This document shows, one piece after another, positions 22,133-34,639 of a stretch of DNA of 64,000 bases. The number at the start of each line of letters is the position of its first letter. The first letter of the stretch is position 1. The notes beneath the pieces are model-generated. The model ran no database searches, was not told the DNA's origin, and saw only the letters and a program-made list of their open reading frames with translations. Position numbers and translations under genes: made by a program. Source of the DNA: Whalleya microplaca (Eukaryota; Ascomycota; Sordariomycetes; Xylariales; Xylariaceae); contig MU385718.1 in assembly GCA_022497155.1 (NCBI GenBank), positions 248,001 through 312,000 on the forward strand, written 5' to 3'.

Positions 22133-24423
22133 TGTAGATTCTGAGTCGGGAGGATCTAAGGGAGTGAAAATGGAGGTTGCTGTTTCTCGCGGACGTAGAG
22201 CCTCATTTGTAGTTTCGAAACCGTAGGCTGTGGCACTAGCCTGCAGCTAAGCAAGCCTCCGGCTGCAATGACATGGACAGGCTCATTTTCTGCGATTACA
22301 CGTTACAGCCGTGGCACTCTTTGGAGGGACATGAAAGCCTCAAGCTGAGACTTTCTCAATTTGGTAGGGTTCAGTAGTCATAGGCTGCAGAAATCAAATA
22401 GTGCCGGCATAAGCGATTGCATTTCAGGTGCATAGCCTGCTTCTGAAGAAGCAAAGAAAGAATATGCGAAGGCGACTATGCGAAGACAACAATCTGCTAC
22501 CTAGGTATGCATGGGAGGACGTATAAGAATGAAAATATTAAATCGCTTAACACTTCTACCTGATGGACTTCAGATGTCAGTACGACGAACGTAGTTCATC
22601 CCGCATCTTGTCGAATATTGCGCTGGTAATTCTTGTTATGCATTGGATGGAACATGGGGTGGCTGACTGGCTGATGAAGGCCCCACGTACGTGGCTATAT
22701 ATGCTAGGCGGTGCACCAGCATACTACGTAGTGTGTATGTGCCAAGGATCTGATAACCTTCAAAATCTGCCAGCCTGCCTCTACTCCAACAGTTACGGGA
22801 CATCTACTGAAGCATTGCGTGAAGCAGCTCAGTAGATATTCAAAGTAGCTTGACTATGTAGTCACTGGCAGAAACAGCGTATATAACATGCTAAGTCAAG
22901 TCGATTTAAAGCAAGCCGGGTTAATTCGAAGCTTTGAATGAGAACTGATACCCGACAATTATTTACTAGAATAACTCACGCAACACGAGCGACCTATTAG
23001 GCCATTTTCTTGCTGTTGGGGGTTTGCTTTCCTTTGGTTAGCTGGCTGTTAGGTAAGTTATCCCAGCTGAGAGCTGACCAATATTGCGTCCATGCCCCTG
23101 AATAAATTAGCGACATTTGCCACACTCAAGGCTAGTACAGGTAGCTAACTACCTGATCAAGTCAAGTCGTGAATGTCGCCAGAGCCAAGTAGAAACAAAA
23201 AGGCAACAATCGAAGATGCAGTCTCAATAAGTCGAAAAACTGACTTGATTGACTCGATCCATTTGCTGGATCTCTTTGCCACCTGCATGGAATGTCTATG
23301 AGGCGAGAGACTAATCGCATGGATGGCATAGCCTTCTGACCATGCAGAGTTTAAAAAGCTGAGATCAAAGCCTCGGGTCTATCCGTACTGGGTGATGTTT
23401 GATTCAACCACTGATTACTGGGGTTTGAGCCCGAACGGTCATCGTTCCTCGGGTATCACCGGTGCATACAAAGGATAGTAAATCTGCCGCGGAATTCTGC
23501 AATTGACTCCTACTGACACATATCATAATTTAAAGATTGTTATGTGCTGTTCAGTCTTTCCTATTTCAATAAGCAATCAACCCATTGGGAATTTGTGTTG
23601 CCTAGATCTTTTGAGGTAGATGTTGAGGTAGATGTTGAATTGAGTCAAGGACTAGTACAGTACAAAGGCACGTAGTAGCATTGTGTATATAATAGGCCAT
23701 CTGCCACTCTCTAGAATAGCCGAACCTCAGGTCAATCTAACTTATAAGTCTCATTGACACTGTATTTCAATAGTAGACTCGCGTGTAGCTCAAAACAGCC
23801 CCCGCCATGCTCTAAGGCCGAATTTTACCTTGCCTCCAATTGACGGAGACGAGGAGGCATCGCTGTATTTACTGTATGTTGGTTGCTTGTCTACTACGAG
23901 GAGGCCCTGAAAGCTGGAAACGTGGGGTTCGACGAACGGGCTGTTCCCCCAAGACAGCCCCCAAGACAGCCCCCAAGAAACGAACTTCCAGGCTCAGTCT
24001 CTGGCTTCCATCTCAGTGGTGGCAATAAGCTATGCTGGAGAAGAAATATCACATCTATGAACTATGAACTTGCATTTTAGGATTGATTAAGCTTTTACAA
24101 GATGTCTGTAGGATGGATCGTGTCTAGGTACCATGAGTCCCCATTTGCCTCGATAGGAAAATTTAAATGATACATTTAAGAGGTTGCAAAGTAATGCCCA
24201 AAGAGGTGACAAGGTATAGAATAAATAGCAGCGACAGAGAAGCTTGCGCGCAGCGCAGAGGTTTCGCAGTATTAGCTGATGGTGTCCTTTGCGAGTAGTT
24301 GTCGAGAGTCCGCATGGCTTCTCAGCTTTTATTTTACGTGCGCGAAGATATATACATAAATATATAAGTAGAAATCATAGTAAAGATGCAATAATGTACA
24401 TTTATAATCAATGTGCCCCCGTT
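22133..24423. other. Gene-free region with a short tandem repeat
   Basis: About 2.3 kb without a supported gene. Plus-strand frames of 60-90 codons (for example at 22563 and 23883) have no family signature and no splice support. A 12-bp tandem repeat sits at 23946-23977. This is probably a long promoter region between divergent transcription units or decayed sequence. Confidence 0.5.
23946..23977. repeat. 12-bp tandem repeat, 2.7 copies
   Basis: The unit CCCCCAAGACAG starts at 23946 and 23958, with a partial third copy at 23970-23977. It lies in otherwise non-repetitive spacer. Confidence 0.85.
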
Positions 24424-27266
24424 CTATCTCCCTGTCCTTGGGCGCCCGGTCCGTGTGAACCCGGTCTGACGACACGTTTTCGGGGTTGGTACACAGAAGC
24501 CCGTAAATTCAGGCAGCGCTCCGGCGCCTTCTAGAATTACATTACATGTGCCGCTGAGTACACCCGAACCACATGGTGCCCCTTGACCCTGGCACGTCGG
24601 AACCAACGTCAGTGTCGCGACCATGGGCGTGGCGCACCTCACAACGTTGACACAGACCTCATCTGGAGGGGAGACTGGGATGGGTTCCAGACGGAAATCT
24701 TCGGCACAGCTTGTAAATACAGAAGCAGAAGGAGCGAAGCGAGAAGGAGCATCGACAAGGTCGCCGGTGAGGACGTCTGCATCCACATCGGTGGGAAGCT
24801 CACTACTGCTGATGTTAGGGTTGATATATACATAGTCTGCCATGTTGAACCACGAAGCGTTGGATGTAGGAGGCGGCGACACGAGCGCACTGGAGTCGTT
24901 ATTCTTGCCCGTCGTGGCGTAACCTGTCGATCCGTTGACGCATAGGCCGCGATCTATCCAAATGGCGTCGGCTGCATATTTCCAAAGCGCGGTATAGTTA
25001 AACATAGTTTGGGGCGTGTAAAAGATACGGCAGTCGGCTGCCTCATAGGTAAACTGCAGCGGAGTCATCTCCCCCTGACGGACCTGGTCGCGGAGATTGA
25101 CGGCGGCACCTACGATGAAAACATCCAACGCCTCGGTGCGGTTGGGCAAGAAGTTGGCATCGGGAGTATCTACTAGTAACTCTCGCGCAAGGTTGATGTT
25201 ATTGTCGAGCAGATCGATCGAGAGTGAGCGGGCTCCCCTAGTCCCCCCGACTGCTTGCATGGGTCCCGTGATTGGCCTTCCTCCAACGGTGACGACCCGG
25301 ACTCCGGCTTCGTGGTGCATCATCTCCACGAAAATAGCGCAGGCGGAGCTACAAACCCCATCCGTGAGCTAGCAAGGCGGGTCAGAGAATGGGGCCCATC
25401 GAAAGGAGCGTAGCAAAGTAAATTTTGCTTACAATGACAATATCTTCCGGGGCCCACGGCGGCGTCTCCGAGTTGCTTGGTGTAGATATAACGCTGAAGT
25501 TGCCTTCGTCGCTGACTAAGTTGTCAGTGAAGACCTCATTCATAAGATCAAATCGTTGCTATTCGCAGCAAGTATTAGCCTAGGAGTCAGAATTGACCTC
25601 GCAGTCAGGGGCTTAATGCCAACGCAGTCCTCACCGTTCTCGTAAAGCTGTCACCCCCGGCGAGAATTGGACCGAATAATTGGTCCCAAGATGTGAAATT
25701 CGAGCCTGTATCAGCGTTGAGGCGAGCAGTGGCGACCCATTCATTTGTAGAAAGAGCACCAGCGTCAGGGTTCATTAGGGATGAGTTGAAAAGCCCAGTC
25801 AGTGCCTGACCCATGACATTTGTCGAGTGTTGTGCTCGTAGTCGCGATCCGGCAAACGGCTCAATATTGGGGAAAAATTGTCTGAAAACGTCAAACGCTA
25901 GCAGCACCTCCCCGCCTCTATTTTGTTGCAAGTCAATCACGACCTTTTGAAGTCCAGCTTCTTTGGTCCGTCTAATGAATTCTTGAACTGTGGTTTGGGC
26001 ACTGCTGAGTGTATTGCCGGACTCGCCAAATCCGGGGATACTCAAGACCGAGACGGAAGAGGAAGTGAGTAAATAGCCTAACCAAACATTAGAATAGGAT
26101 CTTCTTGCTAAGCGTGTAAAGCATCTCCCCACCGGACAGAAGACCTCCTCCCAAAATCCCCAAGTCCGGCTGAGCCACATCTGGTGTCTCAGGATAAGCG
26201 GGTGAGTTCCAAGATGGCGGCAATGGTGGCGACGAGGGAGCAGCGTCAGGAAGAGGTGCTTCAGGCGTCGGCGTGCCTACATTGGATGGATTTTCGAGTC
26301 CCAAGCTCGCATCGAAAGACGCGGGAAGCCTTCCCAGCACGAAAAAGTTGTAGAAATCTCCACCCGTCTCCAAGGGACCCGTGGGCCCTGGATCTGAGTA
26401 GATACCCAAGTTACTTTCTGTCCTACTTGTGCCGTTATCAAACTCGAATGTAATAGTCTCGCCGGGGAAGAAAGGTGTCTGGCCGCTGAAAACATTGAAA
26501 GACCCCTGAATGTCCTGGGCAAAACTAAACATGAGGCGATTCCAATCTGTATGGGGCTCAAGTGACCCGGCAACATTCCTGGAGGCGAAGCTCTCCAAGT
26601 ACGTCGTAACGTCTTGACCGTTGATTGACTGGATCGGCGACGGTTGGAACAAGGTGAAAGAATCACTCTGAAATACATCCCCGGCAATATAGACTCGAGG
26701 CGCCTCCACGCCATCGACTGAAAGCGAGACAATGTCGAATGGACTTGCAAAAGTGAATGCCGAGAGGATGCCAGCATTCAGGGACAAGTGATCATCGTGA
26801 GCATTTATTAAGAGCAACTGTAAAGCTGCTTCAAACTCATACTGATTCGCGAAGGAACCGCTGTTAATCGCACCTTGTAGCTGCTGAATGCCGGCCACAA
26901 GGTCTACCCTCGGCTGTTGATAGGTCGGCGGCGGATTCTTCAGATACTCTATTGTTGTGTGGAAACTGATAGTATCATTATAGTATTGGAGGAATCGTGT
27001 GGCTACTGCTGGATTAAAGGGAACGCTGGTGAGGCATTCATAGACGAGACCAGCGTCAAATATCATGGCACCTAGTTGATTATTAGCTACCTCAACACCG
27101 GAAACTCCGAAATATTCGTACCGTTGGGGTCATTGATGATTGTACCGCATGCCGGCCGAGTAGGCTGTGGAGCCCCTGAAGACACAGGTGTCGCTGGGTG
27201 CGCTCCTACCAGGGAGGTACTCAACGTCGCTAGAAGCAACCGATAAGACCACCTGGGCCGCATCAT
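24424..27266 (-). CDS. Secreted S41-family serine protease (fungal tail-specific-protease-like)
   Basis: Exons in transcript order are 27266-27122, 27071-26133, 26077-25635, 25558-25433 and 25368-24424 (2598 nt, 865 aa), phases consistent. The start is the first of two adjacent ATGs and opens a signal peptide (RLLLATLSTSLVGA). The N-terminal domain carries NDPNGAMIFDAGLVYECL and the S41-typical AHDDHLSL. The core reads VSVLSIPGFGESG, then VVIDLQQNRGGEVLLAFDVF. The nucleophile block LTDGVCSSACAIFVE spans the last splice; the catalytic Ser is 558 or 559. Family role: endoproteolysis near C-termini. Fungal secreted members are large and little studied. The donor at 26132-26131 (GTGGGG) is weak; a GTCTTC 12 nt earlier would also keep frame. 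The C-terminal ~150 residues are Cys- and Pro-rich. Confidence 0.9.
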
Positions 27267-28293
27267 TCTCCGAAGGTGGATGATAATTCAATTTGGCTAT
27301 GCATGCACCATTTTGCGAAGGGAACCTGTCGCTAAAGAGGAACTTATATTTTTATATATATGCTCAGTTCTAGCCAACTCTGATATCCAGGTCTTCAGCC
27401 CTATGGCTTCCGCGCGTTAGCTTTCATACTCATTTGACCTTGAGCCTTACCAGAAGGCTGTTTCAGAGTAGTTTTAATATACTTATACACATCTGTAGTG
27501 ATCTATTTATTCATATATCTTGGTATGAGTTTCCTGCGCTGTTAGGGGTACCCTGGTCGGGTGATCATGACTTCGGGGAAATCCAGTAGCTGTGTTATTA
27601 TTTCAACTTGAGCGACGAGGTCTCGTTCTAAAACAAGGACAATAACAGTGTCAGGATCCCATATTGTCAGCTACTTCTGTCAGTTCTAGCTATCATCAGA
27701 ATAAGTGCAGGGCATTAGTATAAACATTGAACAAACATCAAGTAGGTAAACACTGGAATAACTTGAATAAAGATTATAATAAATATCGACTAAGGCTATC
27801 TAATTATCTGGTTATTCTGACGGCGTTCTGCGGTCTTCAGCTCGGTAGCTTCTCTGGAAGACCCTGCAATCAGAAGAAAGTCGTGGGGGCGCACTTGATT
27901 CGCCTAGACCCCGGTTCTCTTACCGGCATTAAGGTAACCGAACAGGACCGAACAGAAAGCTAAACCCTTTTAACTACTACCTATTTAGGTGATATCTTTC
28001 AGCAATGGTTACACTGCCATCGCCGTCTGGAATGCCATCCCATAGACCACTGTAGCGTTACGAAACCACGCTGACACGAAGGATTTTGGTTTCGAAGCAT
28101 GCCGAAGACTCTCATCAGATCATCGGCGTCAATGCAGCAACTCCTTCAAATTTTTGACAACAGAGCGATAGCAATGCAAGAAAAATGTCAAGCGATAAGA
28201 AAATCAATAGAAATTTCAATGAACACTCAAAAGTATCGTATGTAAAAAAATCAGTAGAATGTCCCTAATCTTCTGAAGTTGTCGAAAGGCGCC
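27267..28293. other. Intergenic region between divergent genes
   Basis: Upstream region shared by the S41 protease (minus) and the HET gene (plus). It is AT-rich near 27340-27520. No gene signature found. Confidence 0.5.
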
Positions 28294-30485
28294 ATGGCTG
28301 GAGAACCCCTACCAAAGTACCGTTACAATCAGCTCTCAAAAGCTCGAAGGACGATCCGTCTCTTACAGATCTTATCGGGTCCCGGAGAACCGGCACTATG
28401 CTCTCTGCAGGAAGTTGACCTTTCTGGCAAGCTTCCCGACTCACCACCATACAGGTACCATTGTCTATCCTACACTTGGGGAGATCCTCTCGACCAGTGC
28501 CTGTCCTCGCCTGCCAATTACAGGAACATGTCCAGTGAGCGTGACAGGTACATTCATAACATAGACGGATCTGCCATCAGTGTCACCGAGAATCTCATCG
28601 ACGCACTCCAACAACTTAGTCGGAACCAGCATTCTAGCCTCCAGGCGGGCTGTCGCTCAGTCGAGGAACTTAGGCCCTACTGGTGGATAGATGCAATCTG
28701 CATAAACCAAGAAGATATTGAGGAGAGGAACAACCAAGTCCGCAGTAGATGACCCTCATTTCCCTTAGAGGTCTCAACGCTTTCTACCACGCCGTGTGTG
28801 GAGATTGCTACTTCGTGGATCGTCGCGAGTCATCAACTAACATTGCCACAGTGATAAACAAGATCTATCAAGGAGCACAAAGCGTATTGATCTGGCTCGG
28901 TAAGGAGGACGAGCATACGGAGGGAGCATTAAAAGTGTTGAACAGCCTGGCCAGGGTAAGTTCCACCTTGGTCAAATCTCAGGATGGCTTTCGCACTTTC
29001 AACACGGACAGCAATCAGATTCTCACGGCCCTAAAAGAGCTGCGCGATGACCTAGGCATCCATGATGTGAAGTTATATGATTTCCTTCACTATGCTGCAT
29101 TTTTACAGCGCAAATGGTTCAGTCGCATTTGGGTCCTCCAGGAGAGCTTCTTCTCTGCCGCCACGGTAGTATTCTGTGGATATCATGAGATCAGTTGGCA
29201 GGCGATACAGAAATCGTCTCGAGTCTTGGTCCAGACTCGCATGGACGTTCTGTTGAAGGCAAATGCTAGCTATGCGATACAGGACAGCGTGGATGTCGAC
29301 ATCGTCAAGCTTCCTAGCAATCGCCTTAGCAACCAAATGATATTCGGCAAACTTCAAAGAGACTCCGCCGAGGTACTCAGCCTTGGGCAGCTTCTGTATT
29401 ATAGTCGATATTTCGACGCAACCGATCCCAGGGACAAAGTTTTTGCAATATTAGGAATGTGGGACTTTCCTCGACACAGTCATGAAAAGACTGGGAGAAT
29501 TAGCATATCGCCCGATTACAAGAAAAAGACAGCAACTGTTTACGTCGAGGCCACAACTGCCGCAATACAGGAGTCTCGGAGTCTTGATACCCTGAGCTTT
29601 GTCGATGGCTCCACTGCAAAGGAATACGGGCTGCCATCTTGGGTCCCAAATTATAGCCAAGGACCGGAGATGTACCCCCTGATACAACCTTCAGCGCTCA
29701 TTTTAATACCCATGGCAAACTTCGAGGTCCCGAGCCGTTCGAAGGCCCTTGATCTACCGGTCCAAGGCTTCGAAGTTGACGAAGTTGAACAGACAGGGCC
29801 AACCTATGGCAAAATTATGAACGAGTTTATGCTCCAACCACTGCTTCAATTACTACTTACATACTCTCAACGACCTTATCCTAGCGGCGAATCGCGCTGC
29901 GAAGCGTTCTGCAGAACAGTCATCAAAGACACCTTTCGTGAGCGACCAGCAGGCGTAGAGGCTCTCACCGCATTCCCCGCCTTCATCATGCAGCGAGTTC
30001 GGGAGATTATGGACCAGATTGCAAATTTGGAGGCCTACGAGCCACACCAAGCAGAAGCGCTCGAAGAAGTTCTACAGTTGACAGAAAGAACAATATTCGA
30101 ATTATCATCGCGATATAGCGAAGAAAAAGTCATCCCGACACTACAGCGCATGGAAGAAATGATAGAGACCGAGGAAGAAGAGGGCTCGCCCGCAGAGCAG
30201 GAGTTGGAAGCGGATCGCAAGGACATAGAAGAGGCCTTCCGTATCGCCTATTTTGGACGGAGGCTCTTCAGGACAGTCAAAGGCTTTTTTGGCATTACCA
30301 CACAATCTGTCATGAATGGCGACAAGGTCTGGATCTTGGCGGGTGCGAGATTACCCTTTGTGTTGAGGACGAGGACTGTGAATGATGAGCGCTGGGAGTT
30401 TATCGGCGAGACATATGTCCGCGGAATTATGGATGGTGAAGCTACTGTAGATGAAACGCCACTCAAGCGCATATGTCTCGTGTGA
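28294..30485 (+). CDS. HET-domain protein (heterokaryon incompatibility type)
   Basis: Exons are 28294-28744 and 28852-30485 (2085 nt, 694 aa). The intron 28745-28851 has donor GTAGAT and acceptor CCACAG, joining NNQVR to MINKIYQGAQSVLIWLG, the exact family continuity. The start is the ATG at 28294; upstream in-frame sequence has none. The HET block YHCLSYTWGDP is at 55-65 and WIDAICINQEDIEERN at 131-146. The central domain holds FSRIWVLQE and DPRDKVFAILGM. The C-terminal hallmark GDKVWILAGARLPFVLR is followed by GETYVRGIMDGEA. HET domains trigger cell death after fusion of genetically different hyphae, or act as related NLR-like effectors. There is no NACHT, ankyrin or WD40 module. An acidic Glu-rich insert sits at ~580-610. 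It appears intact, and allele-specific function cannot be read from sequence. Confidence 0.93.
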
Positions 30486-31441
30486 TAGAAGTAATATCAT
30501 GTCGTATCGTATCATACCTTTTTGTTCAGCATATGTAGGTGTATCAAGTTACGTTCAGCTCGATGAATTTTCTTAACGCACAAATATTTTAGAGCGTCTA
30601 GTGCAACCACGGATAACCACACGCTGCGTGTCTCTCTGACGCTGATATATAAGTTTAAAAGCTACGACAACAGTTCTCAACTAATGTCGTTCGCCATGAC
30701 AGACGGGTAGACCTTGCAAGTGCCGTCGCTGTTCGGGGTGAAGATGGATTGACGAGGCTCCCGAAAAGGGGGCTTGGCGAAGTGAAGGCGAAGATTATGG
30801 CGAAGGTGGGAACGGAAGGCTTGGTGGGCTACTAAAGAGCAACGGGAATATTTCTATTGCATTGATAGCTTTTATCGTCGGTACTTTAGCTTAAAACTTT
30901 TACCTTCGATGGCCAGGCAGAGCGTTTGACTTGGTCACCTTGACCCCTTAACTAATGCCCCCTTTATAGTACGAGTCACGTAATCGACAGCAACAGCGGT
31001 GAACATGAAGCAGATCGCAGTGATAGGTCCAGAATTGGCTGGTCCCGGATTAATTACACGTCATCGCTGGGTCCCAGCAGCGATCGACCTCACCTAGGCG
31101 AATGCCCGATAAATATACTAGGTTCAGAATATGTTTCTCAGATGTTGTATGCGTACTAGCATAGAGCTTTCCGCGACACAAGTTCGCCAACACGGCAAGC
31201 TAAGCGGTGTGATTTCGTATTCGTCATACACGATCAATGTTCCACCTAGTTCCGGATTATGCTAGCTGGACAGATGAAAATTATCTAGAGCTCTAATATA
31301 GTATATATGTAACTCGATCCTACGCTGGTCGCTTATTCTATTCTTTGTGTCACATAACCTACATTTTTGGTATCTATCTGGTAATTCTTCGTGAACACGC
31401 ATAATCCGAGGCTGCAAATATTTTCGGTACTGTACAGAATC
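30486..31441. other. Intergenic region
   Basis: No supported gene. A GC-richer patch near 30700-30830 gives only short frames with stops. Confidence 0.5.
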
Positions 31442-33144
31442 ATGTCCACGCCAAGTGAGCCCTCTAATGTTCAACAAGAGGATGAAGAGACGTCTACCCT
31501 CGAAACTATGCCAACGTCCTATAACTTGCGGTCTTCTGTTCCATTTGTTGTCTCTGTTATCGCCACTTCAGGATTCGTGGTACGAACTCTCACATACTTT
31601 AGCCTAGTCTTGCGGACAAAGGCGTCCTCAGATTGCTGACGTGTCCTGTCTCCTTAGCATAAATTTCTGTATAGCCTCGTACGTTATCTGTCCAGTATGG
31701 CACATACGGAATCGTTTTCTCAGTACCTGATACAGAATATTCTTAGCTTGTCCCTATTCTCCCCGAAGTCCTCATCGAGAGGGCAGGCGTCACTACTAGT
31801 CAAAGCACGTCCATTGGCATCCACTCTACCTGTTTCCTCCGTTGATCGTTTCCTCTAGGCCAGTATTTTATCTCGATTATTCTGATGGCCGAACCTGCTG
31901 TCATCATTATATTATCTCCAGCCCTCAGACATCTCGTCGACCACGGCCGGCATCGCACGACCTACTACTGGGCGGGATTAGTCGTATTGGCCACGGCTAC
32001 AGCAACCCTTGCCTTTGCTCGCTCTGTCACAGCCTTCATTGCCGCTCGTCTTATCCAAGGCCTCGCTACTGCTATGTTGTATGTCTTCGGGCGGGCTATA
32101 GTTGCCGAAGCCGTATCGGTGGAGCGCCTGGGTCATTACTCCAGATATACAGGTGCGGCGGAGACCCTTGGCTTCACTCTTGGCCCCGTCGCCGGAGGAC
32201 CTCTGTACCGTGCTGCGGGGTATAATGCCGTTTCTGGTCTTGCGTTTGGTGTAGTCGGCATCGATTTGCTTCTAAGACTAGCGCTAATAGAAAAGAAGCA
32301 GCCGGTTAGTTATGACCAACGCGAAGGTATGGCAAACAGCGAGACAGGTCTTTTGACAGATTACGAAGACTATATATCTGGAGCCTTAGAAGTAGGTGCT
32401 TCACCCATCTCAGCGGATATCTCTTTAAGGCCTGTCACACAACTACGCCATAAATGGAAGGCACTTCAGCTTTTAAGGAAGCCGAGTTTCTTGCTCGCAT
32501 TATGGATACCAGTTGTCTTGAGTGTGTTGTACTCGGCTTTTGAGACGGTATGCCCTCCGCTCCTGCACGTGTGTTTTCTACCTCAAAACCTGCAGCCTAA
32601 GCTTCCGCCACAATAGGTCCTTCCCAAGTTTGTCCAGGATACTTTCCATTGGACGTCCGTCGGAGCAGGCCTGATACTGCTACCCTGCGCAATTCCTAGC
32701 CTATGTGAGCCCATTTTTGGCTGGTTCGTACATAGACTCGGCGTTCGCGTCATGGCTGTCACCGGCTTTGCACTCCTCACGCCTTCATTACTCTCTCTGG
32801 GCTCTGTCTATGAGGATTCGACGCGTGATAAAGTTCTGCTCTGGGTTTTGCTCGGCTGTACAGGAATCTGTATGGGTATGGCCGGTCCGACTAGCTCCGT
32901 CGAGGTGGCCGCAATATTGGCACGCATTGAAAAGGAAGAACCGGAAGTCTTTGGACTAAACGGCGGCACCGGACAATCCATCTCATTACAGACCTCGGCA
33001 TCCTTTGTCGGCCTTCTTGCCGGACCTGCATGGGGTGGTTTTGTTACTGCCGGAGCGGGCTGGCCGACTACCTGTCGGAGCCTGGCATTGCTTTCTGGTA
33101 TTACATGTATTGGTATGTTTGGACTATCGCTGGGGGCCGCCTAG
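31442..33144 (+). CDS. MFS transporter (vesicular-amine/TetA-type fungal drug transporter)
   Basis: Exons are 31442-31579, 31658-31678, 31747-31798, 31859-32547 and 32617-33144 (1428 nt, 475 aa). Exon 2 is only 21 nt (HKFLYSL). Intron 3 (31799-31858) has an unusual donor GTCAAA but the right phase: it restores GVTTSQYFISIILMAEP and removes an in-frame TGA. A charged N-terminus (MSTPSEPSNVQQEDEET) precedes ~12 membrane spans. The first span leads to LLVPILPEVLIERAGV, and later blocks include FARSVTAFIAARLIQGL, TLGFTLGPVAGG and GPTSSVEVAAIL. Family members are proton-coupled exporters at plasma or vacuolar membranes; the substrate is unknown. The model depends on the microexon and on the odd donor. 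If either is wrong, the gene is disrupted near its 5' end. Confidence 0.82.
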
Positions 33145-33314
33145 TGTATGAGAACGACCAGACTCACTTGCAGCAACCGCCAAGGTTTTCTCTGCTGATT
33201 AAGTCGACAATACTACCTGTCGATATGCGTCGCTCCGAGTTCACCACAGGCTGAATTTACACGTAGACCCTTCGCGTTTTAAAGCGGGTCTCCCCCCTGA
33301 ACAGCATGTAGACG

Positions 33315-33360
<46 letters not shown>

Positions 33361-33763
33361 CCAGTTCATAGTTAGGTTGTCACTTTTTCGCAATACGCGA
33401 GTTCGCCTGATGCTATAAGATTGAATTAGTATGCGATGAAGTACTATTCGCTTTGAAATGACATCGAGGCGGTAGTCGCACCATCCCTATAGGCGCCATG
33501 CACTGAAGCTTGATGTTTCTTTAAAGGGTCCGTGATATGGTACTGGTAGGAACTAGGCAATGTTCATAAGCTACCGATATAGGATGAGACAAGTGGGCTC
33601 GCTAGTTGACAGCTCAACTGCTGACACGATAGTTATTAATTATAGTATTCAATTTCAAAGAGTTAAGAGAAGGAGAGTTACACTGAACCTCCCCCCGATA
33701 TCATCTAGCTAGTAGCTACGAAAGTCTGCTTTGCAGCACACCTGTGACTTAATGAAAAAGGTA
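33145..33763. other. Intergenic region with poly(A) tract
   Basis: Spacer between the convergent MFS gene and the 33764 gene. Its one notable feature is the A run at 33318-33359. Confidence 0.5.
33318..33359. repeat. Uninterrupted poly(A) tract, 42 nt
   Basis: A pure run of 42 A. It lies about 175 nt past the stop codon of the MFS gene. A simple-repeat expansion or the tail of a retroposed transcript are both possible. I see no coding remnant immediately 5' of it and no clear target-site duplication. Confidence 0.95.
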
Positions 33764-34639
33764 TTAATCCTCACTTTCTACACAATTGTCGTTAGCCTCA
33801 CCAAGGCCTACACCGACGAGCAAGAGATCGTTGGGGAATGAATCAGAATGGATCTTCATCACCTGCTCCCAATCTTCTTCTATGTTTGGGCTGAAAGGAT
33901 CGAGACCTGCACAGTCTGGATAATGGAGATGATAGCCACCATGAGCCTCTTCTAGATTCAATCCAGTATAGCCTGGGTTCGGCCTGTTCCCCTCAACGTC
34001 AGAGTTACGCAACTCACAATCACCGAGGAAGGCTACAGCTGCTGATACTAGATTGTCAGTTCCTGGCGAGACCATGAAGTCACGGCTGAAGCAGAGGTTA
34101 CCGCAGTGGTAGAATTTGACGACAACGTCTCGGTCATCATCCCTTATATCTCTCAGCTGGTTATTAGGAATGGGCAGACGACTGCATGGATTCTGGGAGC
34201 GGTTAACTTGAGTGAAAAATTGAGGAGACCTATACGCTGGAACAAAAAGGCCACGTGTCCCAACGCGAGACACATTGTCATGGACGAAGGTGTTATAGGC
34301 ACCTGGGTGGGAAGCATGACTCGTGCCCTGTTCAGTGAGATTATTCATAAGCTTTGTTTCCTCTATTTCACTATGTTCATGTATGGATCTGGGATAGTGA
34401 GAGGTCATTGTGCGTTTTAGCTGTGGTGAGCTAATTACTAAGTTTTGGTGCGGGTGGCGGCGCGAAGAAGACTTGTGCTGAAAAAGAGCCTTCACGGAAA
34501 ACGCACCTTTTGGTTTATGAATATCAGGATGGGTAGTCGCATGCCGAGCGAGTGGCCGTGTATGCGCACTAGATCCATGGTTGTCGATGGCATTTTCTGA
34601 ACGAGTGGAGCGACGAGAAGACATACTTGATTTGCACAT
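33764..34639 (-). CDS. Hypothetical protein, 291 aa
   Basis: Single-exon minus-strand frame. The first ~140 residues are polar and rich in Ser, His and Arg (SSRRSTRSENAIDNHGSS). Residues ~165-285 look folded, with DDRDVVVKFYHCGNLCF, GTDNLVSAAVAFLGDC and NDLLLVGVGLGEAND. No family recognised, no signal peptide and no clear membrane helix. The start may instead be the second Met (MSSRRSTRS). The C-terminal half has the more convincing protein composition, so the gene is probably real but its N-terminus is uncertain. Confidence 0.5.
   Translation of the reverse strand: MCKSSMSSRRSTRSENAIDNHGSSAHTRPLARHATTHPDIHKPKGAFSVKALFQHKSSSRRHPHQNLVISSPQLKRTMTSHYPRSIHEHSEIEETKLMNNLTEQGTSHASHPGAYNTFVHDNVSRVGTRGLFVPAYRSPQFFTQVNRSQNPCSRLPIPNNQLRDIRDDDRDVVVKFYHCGNLCFSRDFMVSPGTDNLVSAAVAFLGDCELRNSDVEGNRPNPGYTGLNLEEAHGGYHLHYPDCAGLDPFSPNIEEDWEQVMKIHSDSFPNDLLLVGVGLGEANDNCVESED

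Noticed and set aside
22563..22835. 90-codon plus-strand frame with a hydrophobic patch
   Set aside because: No signal-peptide pattern, no family motif and no splice signals; it lies within a gene-free AT-rich stretch.
23425..23450. Imperfect hairpin CCCGAACGG...CCTCGGG
   Set aside because: Short, mismatched and not followed by a T run or near a gene end; likely chance.
30690..30850. GC-richer patch resembling a decayed coding segment
   Set aside because: All frames contain several stops and no family blocks are visible when read through.
31391..33144. MFS gene at 31.4 kb as a pseudogene (in-frame TGA, scattered ORFs)
   Set aside because: Five exons with consistent phases rebuild an uninterrupted 475-residue transporter, so splicing explains the breaks.
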